From: Hyphomicrobium sp.
GTDB lineage: Bacteria > Pseudomonadota > Alphaproteobacteria > Rhizobiales > Hyphomicrobiaceae
NCBI GenBank assembly: GCA_002928955.1
Contig: PERT01000017.1
Location: 1-55,980, forward strand
Direction of reading: 5' to 3'
DNA length: 55,980 bases
Shown: in pieces, positions 44,832 to 54,010 of the stretch
Layout of the letters: each line of letters begins with the position of its first letter
Numbering within the stretch: the first letter of the stretch is position 1
Program-made: the position numbers and the translations under genes
The notes under the pieces: generated by a model
Told to the model about the DNA's origin: nothing
Databases searched by the model: none
What the model saw: only the letters and a program-made list of their open reading frames with translations

Positions 44832-45947
44832 CTACTTCTGATCCGTCCCGGCGGCGCTGCCCGGCGGCAATTCGTCAAATAGCACACCGAACCGCGAGCC
44901 AACCCCTGGTTGAGAGGAAATTTTCAGGTCGCCGCGGTGCCGCGCTACAATGTGCTTGACGATCGCCAAGCCTAAACCCGTACCACCCTTTTCACGGCTC
45001 GAACTTGCGTTCACACGATAAAACCGCTCTGTCAGGCGCGGCAAATGCTCGGGCCCGATTCCAGGGCCATCGTCGACAACCGTCGCACTGAACCGCGGGC
45101 TTATGTTCGGTCCATGCGCCGCGCGCTCGACGCGAACGTCCACGTGGCCACCCTCGCGGCCATATTTGATCGCGTTCTGCACGAGGTTCTGCAGCACCTG
45201 CACCATCTCGTCGCGCTCGCCTCGGATGCGGGCCGGGACGGGAAGCCGGTGGATTGTAACCGTGACGCCCGCCGCCTTGGCCAACGGTTCAAGAGACTGC
45301 GAGACATATGCCACCACCTCGTTCAGATCGACGACGCCGCGCGGCGGAAGGTGAGCCCGCATCTCGACACGGCTCAACGACAGCAAGTCGTCGATCAGCC
45401 GCGTCATGCGCGTCGCTTGGCTAGCCATGACGCCGAGAAACCGTTCTCGCGCCACGGGGTCGTCCCGAGCGGGGCCCTGCAGGGTCTCGACAAATCCGCG
45501 CAGCGAGGCGAGCGGCGTCCGGAGCTCGTGGCTGGCATTGGCGATGAAGTCGGCGCGCATCTGGTCGAGGCGGTCCTGTTCGCTCAGATCACGAAACGTG
45601 ATCAGCAGTGAGGGTATCGCCGACTGCGTGCCCACCTGCGTGAGGCGCGAGACCGAAACGGAGATGCGGCGATCGACAGGCACCCGCTCGATCAACTGTA
45701 CGATGATCGGCTCGCCCACCACATGGACATTGTCCACCGCGTCGATAAGCTCGGGATTGCGCGAGACATGACTGAACGGCAGGCCTATCCGGACCTTCGG
45801 GAACAGCTCGAGCATCTGGGCATTGTAGTGAGCGACTGTGCCTGCCCTGTCGAGGGCGACGGCAGGCTCTGGAAGGGCATCGATGACGAGGCGCCAGCCG
45901 TCGGCCTCGGTGCGGTCTATGATGGGCATGGCGACAACTCGGGTCAT
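44832..45947 (-). CDS. phoR: Phosphate regulon sensor kinase PhoR, without membrane anchor
   Basis: 371 residues: a PAS-like domain (WRLVIDALPEPAVALDRAGTVAHYNAQ), a HisKA domain with H140 in ASHELRTPLASL, and an HATPase domain with NLVQNAIKYGREGG, DDGPGIG and GGTGLGLAIVKHI. No hydrophobic N-terminal helix is visible from this start or in the in-frame extension to 46055, unlike most PhoR proteins. Starts at 45947 or 45929 lack a clear Shine-Dalgarno sequence, so the 5' end is uncertain. Confidence 0.88.
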   Translation of the reverse strand: MTRVVAMPIIDRTEADGWRLVIDALPEPAVALDRAGTVAHYNAQMLELFPKVRIGLPFSHVSRNPELIDAVDNVHVVGEPIIVQLIERVPVDRRISVSVSRLTQVGTQSAIPSLLITFRDLSEQDRLDQMRADFIANASHELRTPLASLRGFVETLQGPARDDPVARERFLGVMASQATRMTRLIDDLLSLSRVEMRAHLPPRGVVDLNEVVAYVSQSLEPLAKAAGVTVTIHRLPVPARIRGERDEMVQVLQNLVQNAIKYGREGGHVDVRVERAAHGPNISPRFSATVVDDGPGIGPEHLPRLTERFYRVNASSSREKGGTGLGLAIVKHIVARHRGDLKISSQPGVGSRFGVLFDELPPGSAAGTDQK

Positions 45948-46295
45948 GGGCGCTCGGGTTCTGGGGGCGACAGTTACAGTCTGGCTTGCTGAAGACCGGA
46001 TCGAGATCCCAAGCAATTCTTTCGAAGCGGTCGCGGCCTGGAGTGATCCGACCATCCCAAGCAGGGTGCGACGCCCCGCAATGCGCGGTCAGTCGCGGCA
46101 GTACGTGGATCGTCGTCTGATTCGAGCATGTCGCTCCTTGCGGCGTCCCCTCTCGCGGCGCCATCGCATCAATTCTACGTCCAACCCCTGGCAACGAACG
46201 AACCTGTCGGGTCGCCCGTCCCGGGCATTCGAATAGACTTGCTTCTGCCAACAGTCGTCGACCAATGTCACGTGTCAATATGACAACAGGACGTC

Positions 46296-47249
46296 ATGCG
46301 AGATCAGGACGCGAACGCCATGGCAAAAAAGGAGAAGAACGGTAAGCCCGGCAGGGGTGCCAAGCAACCCAGGCCAGCGAGCGCGACCGATCCGGCGGAA
46401 GCCCAGGCGAAAGCCTTGATGTTCGACATCGATAGCGCCGAGCTGCCGGACTGGATCGAGAATGGTGCCATGCAGTCTGGGGGGTATCCCTACGCCGAAA
46501 AGCTCAAGCGCGCCGACTATGAGGACGCGCTGCTGCCGCTGCAGATCGAGCTGCTGAAGCTCCAGGTCCACGTGCAAAAAACCGGCGCGCGCGTCGTCAT
46601 GCTGTTTGAAGGCCGGGACGCCGCCGGCAAGGGCGGCTCGATCGCCGCAATCATGGCGCACCTGAACCCCCGGCACGCCCGCTCGGTCGCTCTGACCAAG
46701 CCGACCGAAGCCGAGCGCGGACAATGGTATTTCCAGCGCTACATCGCTCATTTGCCCACACGCGGTGACATGGTCCTGTTCGACCGCTCCTGGTACAATC
46801 GCGCGGGCGTCGAGCGGGTCATGGGCTTTTGCGACAACGAACAGCTGGCCGATTTCCTGCGCGAGGCGCCGGAGCTTGAGGGCATGCTGGTGCGCGACGG
46901 CATCCATCTGTTCAAGTTCTACCTGACCATCGGACGCGAGGCCCAACTCAAACGGTTCCACGAGCGGCGGCACGACCCTTTGAAGCAGTGGAAGCTCACT
47001 GACATCGACCTTGCAGCGATGACCAAGTGGGACGACTACAGCAAGGCCCAGCATGATCTTTTCCGCTTCACGCATACCGCCACGAGCCCATGGACGGTGA
47101 TCCGCGCGAACGATCAGCGGCGAGCGCGGCTCGAAGCGATCCGGGTGATCCTGTCCACGCTCGACTACGAGGGCAAAGACCCTAGAATCGTTGCGGCCCC
47201 GGACCCTCGCATCGTCGGCTCCGGGCCTGAGTACTTCTACGGCCAATGA
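46296..47249 (+). CDS. ppk2: Polyphosphate kinase 2
   Basis: 317 residues of the PPK2 class I type, which uses polyphosphate to phosphorylate nucleoside diphosphates. Walker A GRDAAGKG (106-113), Walker B region [19 protein letters not shown] (160-178), and the lid [15 protein letters not shown]. The basic, Lys/Pro-rich first 35 residues are variable; ATG 46320 is an alternative start. Divergent from phoR, placing polyphosphate metabolism beside the phosphate regulon. Confidence 0.94.
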   Translation: MRDQDANAMAKKEKNGKPGRGAKQPRPASATDPAEAQAKALMFDIDSAELPDWIENGAMQSGGYPYAEKLKRADYEDALLPLQIELLKLQVHVQKTGARVVMLFEGRDAAGKGGSIAAIMAHLNPRHARSVALTKPTEAERGQWYFQRYIAHLPTRGDMVLFDRSWYNRAGVERVMGFCDNEQLADFLREAPELEGMLVRDGIHLFKFYLTIGREAQLKRFHERRHDPLKQWKLTDIDLAAMTKWDDYSKAQHDLFRFTHTATSPWTVIRANDQRRARLEAIRVILSTLDYEGKDPRIVAAPDPRIVGSGPEYFYGQ

Positions 47250-47436
47250 CGCGCCGGCGGCCGGCAAGCCGTCGCAGTCCGGAACGGCCGGCAGGTGATC
47301 GTTAACCAGATTGCGCGACGCGCGCAGCCAACTGCCGCGGATGTAGCCGATCGCAACTCTTCTTTGATCCTAAGGCCTGCACACTCCGACGCCGGCCGCG
47401 CGATGGTGGGCACGCGGCAATTCGGATGGGGCAGGA

Positions 47437-48069
47437 ATGTACCGGGCGTTGCAGAATACTCTTCGCGATGCGGGGCGCGACGAAGGCGGTGCGATCGCCA
47501 TCCTGTTCGCGGTGCTGCTGCTGCCGATGCTGGGATTGACGCTGACGGCAATCGATTATGGCCGCGCCATCCGGTTGGAAAGCCGGCTGCAGTCCGCGGT
47601 CGACAGCGCCACCTCGGCCGCCGTACGCAAAATCGCCTTGGGGCCTGCTGAAGTGGAAGCAACCGCCCGCCAGTACCTCGACCAGCAGCTGCCTGACGAT
47701 CTCAAGGGCATGGCCTTCGAGCTGACGGTCGATAGCAAGCAGGGAGTTGTCGATGTGCGGGTTGAGACCACCATTTCGACATCGCTGATCGGGCTCCTTC
47801 GGTTCGACAAGTTCACGGTACGCGCGGCCAGTCAGGCGCGCGTGGCAGAGCCCCCCAGCAAGCTCGCCAGGCAGTTGGAATCGATCGATAGCCGCGGAGC
47901 GAGCAGCGACGTCGCACGCGCGCTCGAAGAGCTGGGGCGGCAAGCACGTGGAGGCGGAGGAGGAGCCGCTGCCGGCGCCGGCCCGACACGCGAGCAGGAA
48001 GAGCAGATTAGACGCGCCACCGAGGACGCTAACCGCCTGATCCAGGATGCGCTGAGCCGGATCCGGTAG
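47437..48069 (+). CDS. TadE/TadG-like pilus assembly protein
   Basis: 210 residues. N-terminal DEGGAIAILFAVLLLPMLGLTLTAIDYGRAIRLESRLQSAVDSA is the TadG-type helix with its following segment. A beta-rich region and an unusual C-terminal tail follow (RGGGGGAAAGAGPTREQEEQIRRATEDANRL). Members are pseudopilins or anchors of Flp/Tad pili. No other tad genes are near. ATG 47437 has AGGA just upstream. Confidence 0.8.
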   Translation: MYRALQNTLRDAGRDEGGAIAILFAVLLLPMLGLTLTAIDYGRAIRLESRLQSAVDSATSAAVRKIALGPAEVEATARQYLDQQLPDDLKGMAFELTVDSKQGVVDVRVETTISTSLIGLLRFDKFTVRAASQARVAEPPSKLARQLESIDSRGASSDVARALEELGRQARGGGGGAAAGAGPTREQEEQIRRATEDANRLIQDALSRIR

Positions 48070-48124
48070 TGGGCTGCTCGCAGTCCATTTCCGAGACAAC
48101 CATTGGCCGGCGTTGGTCCCTCGA

Positions 48125-48943
48125 TCACTGGTTGCGATTGGCCCGCTCGAGGTTCTTGACCTTGTCGAAATTCTTGGACTCGGAGGCATTCTTCATGGCC
48201 CCGATCTTCGCGGAGTTGACGTCGGCCCCATCGAAGTTGGCACCCGACACGTCGGCGCCCGCAAAGTCGGCGGCGGCCAACTCGCTGCCACGCAGATTCG
48301 CGCCGGTGAGATTGGCGCCCCTCAGCGACGCGAACTCCATGTAGACCCTCGCCATGTTAGCCCCCTTGAACGACGCGCCCTCGAGGTCTGCGCTCTTGAA
48401 GGCGCCGCGCATCAGTCCCATCGACTGGTTCTTCTCGTCCGCCGAAAGATCGGCGCCGTCGAGCTTGGCGCCCTTCATGCTGGCGCCGGTGAAGTCGCCG
48501 GCGACGCGCGCGTTGGTGAAGTCTGCTCCATCGAGCTTGGCGCCGCGGAGCTGGGTGGCGAACAGGCTCGCGCCTTTGAGCGTGATGCCCGTCATGTCGG
48601 CATCGAGAGCCCAGGCCTGATCGAGAACCACGCCCTCGAGATTGGCGCCGACGAGCTTGACCTTGTTGATGCGCGCCGCTTGCAGCCTGGTCCGCCTCAG
48701 GTCCATTCTCGACAGATCGAGGCCGTTGAGGCTTTTGGCGCTGAGGTCGAGAACCTCTCCGGGAGCCAGCCTCGCGATCTGGGCTTCGAGATCGGCACGG
48801 GTCATCTCGGCCTTGGTGAAAGCGTCGGATGTTAGATCGAGGCCCGTCATCAGGTCCTGAGCTGCGATGTTCCCCGAAAGGCCAAGCCCGGTCATGGCGA
48901 GAGCCGCCAGCACAGATAGGGGGACGCGGCGAAATCGGCTCAT
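48125..48943 (-). CDS. Exported pentapeptide-repeat protein
   Basis: 272 residues. Signal peptide MSRFRRVPLSVLAALAMTGLGLSG, a short helical part, then about 35 A(D/N)LxG-type pentapeptides in two blocks (from LDLSAKSLNGLDLSR to ADVSGANFDGADVNS) forming a quadrilateral beta-helix. The blocks are split by a short DEKNQSMGLMRG loop. Ends in a basic tail. Role unknown. Start 48943 places the signal peptide first. Confidence 0.85.
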   Translation of the reverse strand: MSRFRRVPLSVLAALAMTGLGLSGNIAAQDLMTGLDLTSDAFTKAEMTRADLEAQIARLAPGEVLDLSAKSLNGLDLSRMDLRRTRLQAARINKVKLVGANLEGVVLDQAWALDADMTGITLKGASLFATQLRGAKLDGADFTNARVAGDFTGASMKGAKLDGADLSADEKNQSMGLMRGAFKSADLEGASFKGANMARVYMEFASLRGANLTGANLRGSELAAADFAGADVSGANFDGADVNSAKIGAMKNASESKNFDKVKNLERANRNQ

Positions 48944-49151
48944 GACAATTGGCTCCTCGATCGTGCGGGCGGCGGGCGGAGAATCTGGCGAGCGGACATG
49001 ACGGGCCGAAGGACCACATGACCGGTTTGCCGGGGCGTCGGCTATAGTCGAAGGTATGTAACCGGAGTCATGTTCCTGGCGTCCATCACTGAAACGTGAT
49101 CGGGCTCGACCCGAGGACAAGCAACGCCAGAACGGCTAGACCGCTGGACGG

Positions 49152-50024
49152 CTATCTGACCAGCAGCATCGGGCATTCGAGCGCGGCCAGCAGCGGCCCG
49201 AGGTCACCCGTCCTCTCACTCGATCCGGGCACCACGACCCCGCCGAACTGGGCGATCAGAAATCCGCCGCACAGTCGGCGCAGTCGCTCGGCGATCTCGG
49301 CGGAACTTCGCGCCGGCACCGAAGGCTCGAGGCTCACCCGCCCCATCTCGCCCAGAACCAGCCGTGCCTGATCCTCCATCCAGTCGAGTTCTCGGGGATC
49401 CTCGCCGATCAGCAACAGTTTCACCTCATCGCGGGTCACGTCCGCGATCCGCTCGGCCGCCCGCAGCATCGGCGGCAGCCGGTCCAGATCCTCGATGGCG
49501 ACCAGAACCGGGCCGGCGCGGTTGCGACCCTTGGGGCCCGCGACGACTATGCCGGTCGCGCCATGCACCATGTCGAACAACGCCCGGAGAGCCGGCGGAT
49601 GTCCCGCCGCGAGCGGTTCCGCAAGCGCCACCACGTTCCACGGTCCGAGTTCGGCGCAGGTCCGCGCGACGGCCAGTAACGGCTCGTCCCGAACGAGGCG
49701 CTTGCGTACATTGACGCCCGCCTGCGCCGCCAACTTGCCCACGACCCGGTTGAGCCCGCCAGCAGCTGTCACAATATCCCGCTCCAATGCCTCAATCGAC
49801 AGCCTCGTCGTGCGGCCCGCGCGCGACACCTCGGCCGCGAACGGAAAGGCCACGAGTTCGTAGAGTTGCCGGTCCGCAATGACGAGGCTCTCGATTCCCG
49901 ACTGGAAGGCCTGCGCGACGCGAACCGCGGCCGCGATCGACATCGTACTCGGCAGCGAGCCGACGTCGTACCGCAACACTACGCGTCCGCGCTCCTCGCC
50001 AGCCTCGGCGACGTGCGCGATCAT
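49152..50024 (-). CDS. Unknown protein, universal-stress-like C-terminus, paired with Lon-like protease
   Basis: 290 residues, no membrane segment. The C-terminal end LGPLLAALECPMLLVR resembles the last strand of universal stress proteins, and VLVAIEDLDRLPPMLRAAERIAD resembles a USP first strand and helix, so two USP-like halves are possible. Its ATG overlaps the stop of the Lon-like gene by 4 nt, so they are co-translated. No firm family assignment. Confidence 0.75.
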   Translation of the reverse strand: MIAHVAEAGEERGRVVLRYDVGSLPSTMSIAAAVRVAQAFQSGIESLVIADRQLYELVAFPFAAEVSRAGRTTRLSIEALERDIVTAAGGLNRVVGKLAAQAGVNVRKRLVRDEPLLAVARTCAELGPWNVVALAEPLAAGHPPALRALFDMVHGATGIVVAGPKGRNRAGPVLVAIEDLDRLPPMLRAAERIADVTRDEVKLLLIGEDPRELDWMEDQARLVLGEMGRVSLEPSVPARSSAEIAERLRRLCGGFLIAQFGGVVVPGSSERTGDLGPLLAALECPMLLVR

Positions 50025-52621
50025 GACGTCACTCTTTCAGAGCCGCCGTCCCGGTCGGGGTGCCCGACCTTCCGCGCCCGGTCGGCGAAGTGCAGCAACC
50101 TGTCTTCGACCATGCGGTTGACCGAGCCCATGTCAAAAAACCCATCCGCGCCGCGTACGCCCGCGATCCGGCCCGTCAGCACCTCGATCCCCGCGTCGAT
50201 GGTCTTCACCGCATGGACCGAGAACGTCCCCGCCTCGACCGCCTCGACGACCTCCTCGCGCAGCATCAAGTGCTGCACATTGGACTGCGGGATGAGCACG
50301 CCATGCGTGCCGTCAAGACCACGCGCTGCGCAGATGTCGAAGAAGCCCTCGATCTTTTCGTTGACGCCGCCGACGGCCTGCAATTCGCCGCACTGGTTGA
50401 CCGCGCCGGTGACTGCGATGCCCTGCCTGAGCGGCACATCCGACAGCGCGCTGAGCAAGGCATAGAGTTCGGCCGATGACGCACTGTCGCCATCCACCGC
50501 CCCAAAGGACTGCTCGAAGTCCAGGCTCGCGGCCATGGCCAGCGGCATGTCCTGTGCATAGCGCCCTGCGAGATAACCCCACAAGATCATGACGCCCTTC
50601 GACGTCCGCGCACCACCGGGATTGGCTTCGCGCGCGATGTCAGTGACGCGGCCCGTGCCCATGTGGACGCGCGCCGTGATGCGGCTCGGCCGACCGAACG
50701 CGAAGCCACCATGCTCGACCACCAAGAGACCGTTGATCTGGCCGACCTTCTCACCCGCCGTATCAACCTCTACGATACCGCGGCCAATGGCTTCGCGGGA
50801 GCGGTCGCTGAGCCGGTTCGACCGCTGGATATGTTCGTCGATGGCGCGCGTGACGTCGGCGCGCGTGATGGTCGGGCGTGCAGCCTGGGCGGCCCAGTAA
50901 TCGGCTTCGCGCAAGATATCGGCAAGCCGCCCGATCTCGATCGACAGTTTTTCGCGATCCGACGCCAGCCGCGCGCCCTCCTCGATGAGCCGGGCCGCGC
51001 CCTCGCGATCAACCGGCTTCAACTCGTGCGATGCAACGATCGACGCGATGAGCCGCGCATAGGCCAACTCGTTCTCGGCCGAGCGTTCTATGCTGTTGTC
51101 GAAATCGGCTTGCACCTTGAACAGGCGCTGGAATTCAGGATCGAGGGCCGCAAGCTCGTGGTAGAGTGAATGATCGCCGAACAGTACGACCTTCACATCG
51201 AGTGGAATAGGCTCAGGATCGAGTGACTGGGTCGATTGACGGCCGGGCACATCTGCAGGGCTCTCGATGCGGATCTGGCCGGACTTGAGGGCCCGCTTCA
51301 AAGCATCCCACGCGAACGGCGCCGACAGCAGTTTGCGCGCGTCAATGAGTAGCGCTCCACCGTTCGCGCGATGCAATGCACCCGGCTTCACAAGCAGGGA
51401 GTCGGTGAGCATCGCGCCCATGTGAGTGACGTGCTCGATGCGGCCGATCAGATTGCCGTGGCTCGGATTGTCTTCGGCGACGACGGGTGCGCCCTGATCC
51501 TCTGATGCGCCGGTCACCAGGACGTTGACCATATAGCGCCCGAATCGCGGATCGCGGACCGTATCGAGCCAACCGGCCGGCGCGTTTCCGGCCTCGGCCG
51601 AGGGAGAGGCGAATAAGCGGATGTTGTGCAAGAGATCGCCCTCGGCAGCGGCGAGAAACGCCAGCACCTTCGGCAGATCAGTGTGTGCGGCCTCAATATC
51701 GTCGAAGGCGGCCCGCACAACGCGGCGGGCGAATTCTTGATCAAGTTCGGCGAGCTTCTGCCGGCCCAGTCGCTCGGCCCGCGGTGCTTGCGTCAGCAGC
51801 AGTTCAAGATCCTTCTGCAGGTCCTGCACCTTGGCTTCCACGTCCTTGCGGAGCCGTTCCGGAAGCCCCGCGAACACCTCGGGCTTGACCACTTTGCCTT
51901 CGTGCATGGGGGCCATCACGAAGCCCATCGGGGTCCTGAGGATTGCGACGTTTTGCTGTGCCGCCCTTCGGTTCAGCGCTTCGATGCCGTCGTCATGCGC
52001 GCCGCGGAACTCTTCTTCGATCGCCCGCCGCCGCGCCTGATAGTCGTGGCCCTCGAACAGTCCGGGCAGGGCAACTTTCAGTTCGTCGATCACCGCGACC
52101 ATGGCTCGGGCGAAGACCGACGCCCGGCCACGCGGGAGCGAGATGGCCTTGGGTTGGCCGGGCTGCTCGAAGTTGTGGACATAGACCCAGTCGGCTGGCG
52201 CCGCCGTTGTCTTCGTCACCCGGTGAAGGTGAGCCTTGACGGCCGTCCGCCTTCCCGATGCCGGAGGGCCGCACACAAAAACATTGTAGTCGGGCGCTTT
52301 CAATCCCACGCCGAATGCGATCGCCTTCAATGCGCGATTCTGCCCGATCAGCCCCGATGCAGGGTCGAGGTCATCGGTGGTGGTATCGAACCCGAGGGTC
52401 GAGGGGTCGACACGCCGCCGGAGTTCGCCCGCGGGAAGCCTGGTGTCGGCTCTTATCTCCGGTCGAACAGGCATTGCGACAGTCTGATCTGCCGCAGGAG
52501 CGCCGACATCGGCAACCCGATCGGGCTCGGGTTGCGCGGATCCTGTCGCCAACTCGAAGCTTACCAGGGCTGGCTGCACTGGGCCGCTCGGCTTGTCACG
52601 GTTCGCGCGTTTGAAAAACAT
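50021..52621 (-). CDS. Lon-related ATP-dependent protease
   Basis: 866 residues of the COG1067 Lon-like group. The AAA part has a modified Walker A GPPASGRRT (118-126) with Arg in place of Lys, as is usual for this group, then a long helical insertion. The C-terminal Lon protease domain has the Ser-Lys dyad S713 (DGDSASSAEL) and K756 (GGVNEKIEGFFD), 43 residues apart as in E. coli Lon. It lacks the LAN substrate domain. The USP-like gene follows with a 4-nt overlap. Confidence 0.92.
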   Translation of the reverse strand: MFFKRANRDKPSGPVQPALVSFELATGSAQPEPDRVADVGAPAADQTVAMPVRPEIRADTRLPAGELRRRVDPSTLGFDTTTDDLDPASGLIGQNRALKAIAFGVGLKAPDYNVFVCGPPASGRRTAVKAHLHRVTKTTAAPADWVYVHNFEQPGQPKAISLPRGRASVFARAMVAVIDELKVALPGLFEGHDYQARRRAIEEEFRGAHDDGIEALNRRAAQQNVAILRTPMGFVMAPMHEGKVVKPEVFAGLPERLRKDVEAKVQDLQKDLELLLTQAPRAERLGRQKLAELDQEFARRVVRAAFDDIEAAHTDLPKVLAFLAAAEGDLLHNIRLFASPSAEAGNAPAGWLDTVRDPRFGRYMVNVLVTGASEDQGAPVVAEDNPSHGNLIGRIEHVTHMGAMLTDSLLVKPGALHRANGGALLIDARKLLSAPFAWDALKRALKSGQIRIESPADVPGRQSTQSLDPEPIPLDVKVVLFGDHSLYHELAALDPEFQRLFKVQADFDNSIERSAENELAYARLIASIVASHELKPVDREGAARLIEEGARLASDREKLSIEIGRLADILREADYWAAQAARPTITRADVTRAIDEHIQRSNRLSDRSREAIGRGIVEVDTAGEKVGQINGLLVVEHGGFAFGRPSRITARVHMGTGRVTDIAREANPGGARTSKGVMILWGYLAGRYAQDMPLAMAASLDFEQSFGAVDGDSASSAELYALLSALSDVPLRQGIAVTGAVNQCGELQAVGGVNEKIEGFFDICAARGLDGTHGVLIPQSNVQHLMLREEVVEAVEAGTFSVHAVKTIDAGIEVLTGRIAGVRGADGFFDMGSVNRMVEDRLLHFADRARKVGHPDRDGGSERVTS

Positions 52622-52764
52622 TTGCCGTAGCCCCGCTGTGGTTCAGAATGGTGAGAGCAGCGAATGACAGGCGCAGCCCTCTTTGGTTCGGGCGGTGACG
52701 AGGAGCGCCCCAGGGCTAAGCCAGCTAAATCACACCGGGCATGTCAGCAGCTCGTGGCGGTAGA

Positions 52765-53274
52765 ATGACGGAACAAATTGGAAACCAGGGCGGCAATGGG
52801 CCGGTGCCACCCGTCGACGGCCGGCAATCAGAGGCAGCGGCCGCGATCGCGCGTGGCGCGGGCCGCGTGCTCCGCGCCCATGGAATGGCTTACGTCGCGG
52901 AGCTGCCGCTGGCTAATGGGCGCCGCGCGGACATCACCGGCCTCTCGCCCAGCGGAGAACTGTGGATTATCGAGATCAAGTCCGGCATCGAGGATTTTCG
53001 TTCCGACTTCAAGTGGCCGGAATACCGGGAATTTTGTGATCGGTTTTTCTTTGCCGTGGCCCCTCGCTTCCCGTCCGACATCATTCCCCTCGATACGGGG
53101 TTGATCATCGCCGATCGTTATGGCGGAGAAATCGCCCGCGCGGCGCCTTCCGCCGCCTTGCAGCCGCAGAGGCGGAAAGCCATGCACTTGCGATTTGCCC
53201 GTGCGGCCGCCTTGCGGCTGGCAGCGGCGATCGATCCAGACCCCGAGACGCGGGCGCAACTGCTCGACGTCTGA
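52765..53274 (+). CDS. mmcB: DNA repair putative endonuclease MmcB
   Basis: 169 residues with a PD-(D/E)XK nuclease core: D56 in RRADITGL and E70-I-K72 in LWIIEIKSG, followed by DFRSDFKWPEYREFCDRFFFAV. MmcB is tied to SOS-regulated repair in Caulobacter. ATG 52765 gives the closest length; ATG 52741 is in frame 24 nt earlier. Divergent from the Lon-like gene with 140 nt between. Convergent with regA. Confidence 0.93.
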   Translation: MTEQIGNQGGNGPVPPVDGRQSEAAAAIARGAGRVLRAHGMAYVAELPLANGRRADITGLSPSGELWIIEIKSGIEDFRSDFKWPEYREFCDRFFFAVAPRFPSDIIPLDTGLIIADRYGGEIARAAPSAALQPQRRKAMHLRFARAAALRLAAAIDPDPETRAQLLDV

Positions 53275-53303
53275 AAGGGCGACGGCCGCCCCTGCGCGCT
53301 CGG

Positions 53304-53867
53304 CTACTTCGGCGCGCGCTTGGCCAGAATGCGCTGCAAAGTGCGGCGATGCATGTTGAGCCGGCGCGCGGTCTCGGACACGTTCCGGTTGCACAGCTCA
53401 TAGACCCGCTGGATGTGCTCCCAGCGCACGCGATCGGCCGACATCGGATTCTCGGGCGGCGGCGCTTTTGAGTTCGCTGGAGCCAGGAGCGCGTCGGTAA
53501 CCTCGTCGGCGTCGGCTGGTTTGGCCAAGTAGTCGACGGCGCCAAGCTTGACGGCGGTGACCGCGGTGGCGAAGTTGCCGTAGCCGGTCAGCACGATGGC
53601 ACGAGCGTCGGGTTTCAGCCGTGCCAGCTCGGCGATCACGTCGAGGCCATTGCCATCTTCAAGACGCATATCGACCACGGCGAAGGCTGGTGCTTTCTGC
53701 CGTATCAGTTCAACGCCCTCCGCGACCGAACTGGCCATGCGCACCTCGAAGCCACGGGTTTCCATGGCCCGACCGAGGCGCAAAAGGAACGCCTTGTCGT
53801 CATCGACGATCACGAGGGACCGGTCGTCGGGCAGCTCGTCTTGACGAAATGAAAGATCTTCTGTCAC
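53304..53867 (-). CDS. regA: Redox response regulator RegA/ActR/PrrA
   Basis: 187 residues: receiver with D66 (AVVDMRLEDGNG) and K116 (LAKPADADE), a proline-rich hinge, and a Fis-type helix-turn-helix NVSETARRLNMHRRTLQRILAKRAPK at the end, nearly invariant in this family. GTG 53867 is chosen because GGAG is 8 nt upstream; GTG 53876 is also in frame. Target of RegB; controls respiration, nitrogen and carbon genes by redox state. 143 nt after regB. Confidence 0.95.
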   Translation of the reverse strand: MTEDLSFRQDELPDDRSLVIVDDDKAFLLRLGRAMETRGFEVRMASSVAEGVELIRQKAPAFAVVDMRLEDGNGLDVIAELARLKPDARAIVLTGYGNFATAVTAVKLGAVDYLAKPADADEVTDALLAPANSKAPPPENPMSADRVRWEHIQRVYELCNRNVSETARRLNMHRRTLQRILAKRAPK

Positions 53868-54010
53868 TTTTTTCACTCCAGAGTCGGGGGATAATATAGA
53901 CGCTGGATGCACGCGCCAAGGGTTTACGGAGGATTTCAAGCTCCAGAAGGACGGTTTTGAGCCGGACGAATGGTTAACGGCGCAACGCCGGACAGAGACC
54001 GGCAGTCCGT

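Noticed and set aside
50021-52621. Loss of ATPase function in the Lon-like protease because Walker A has Arg instead of Lys
   Set aside because: An Arg in this position is usual for this Lon-like group as I know it, so it is not a defect of this copy.
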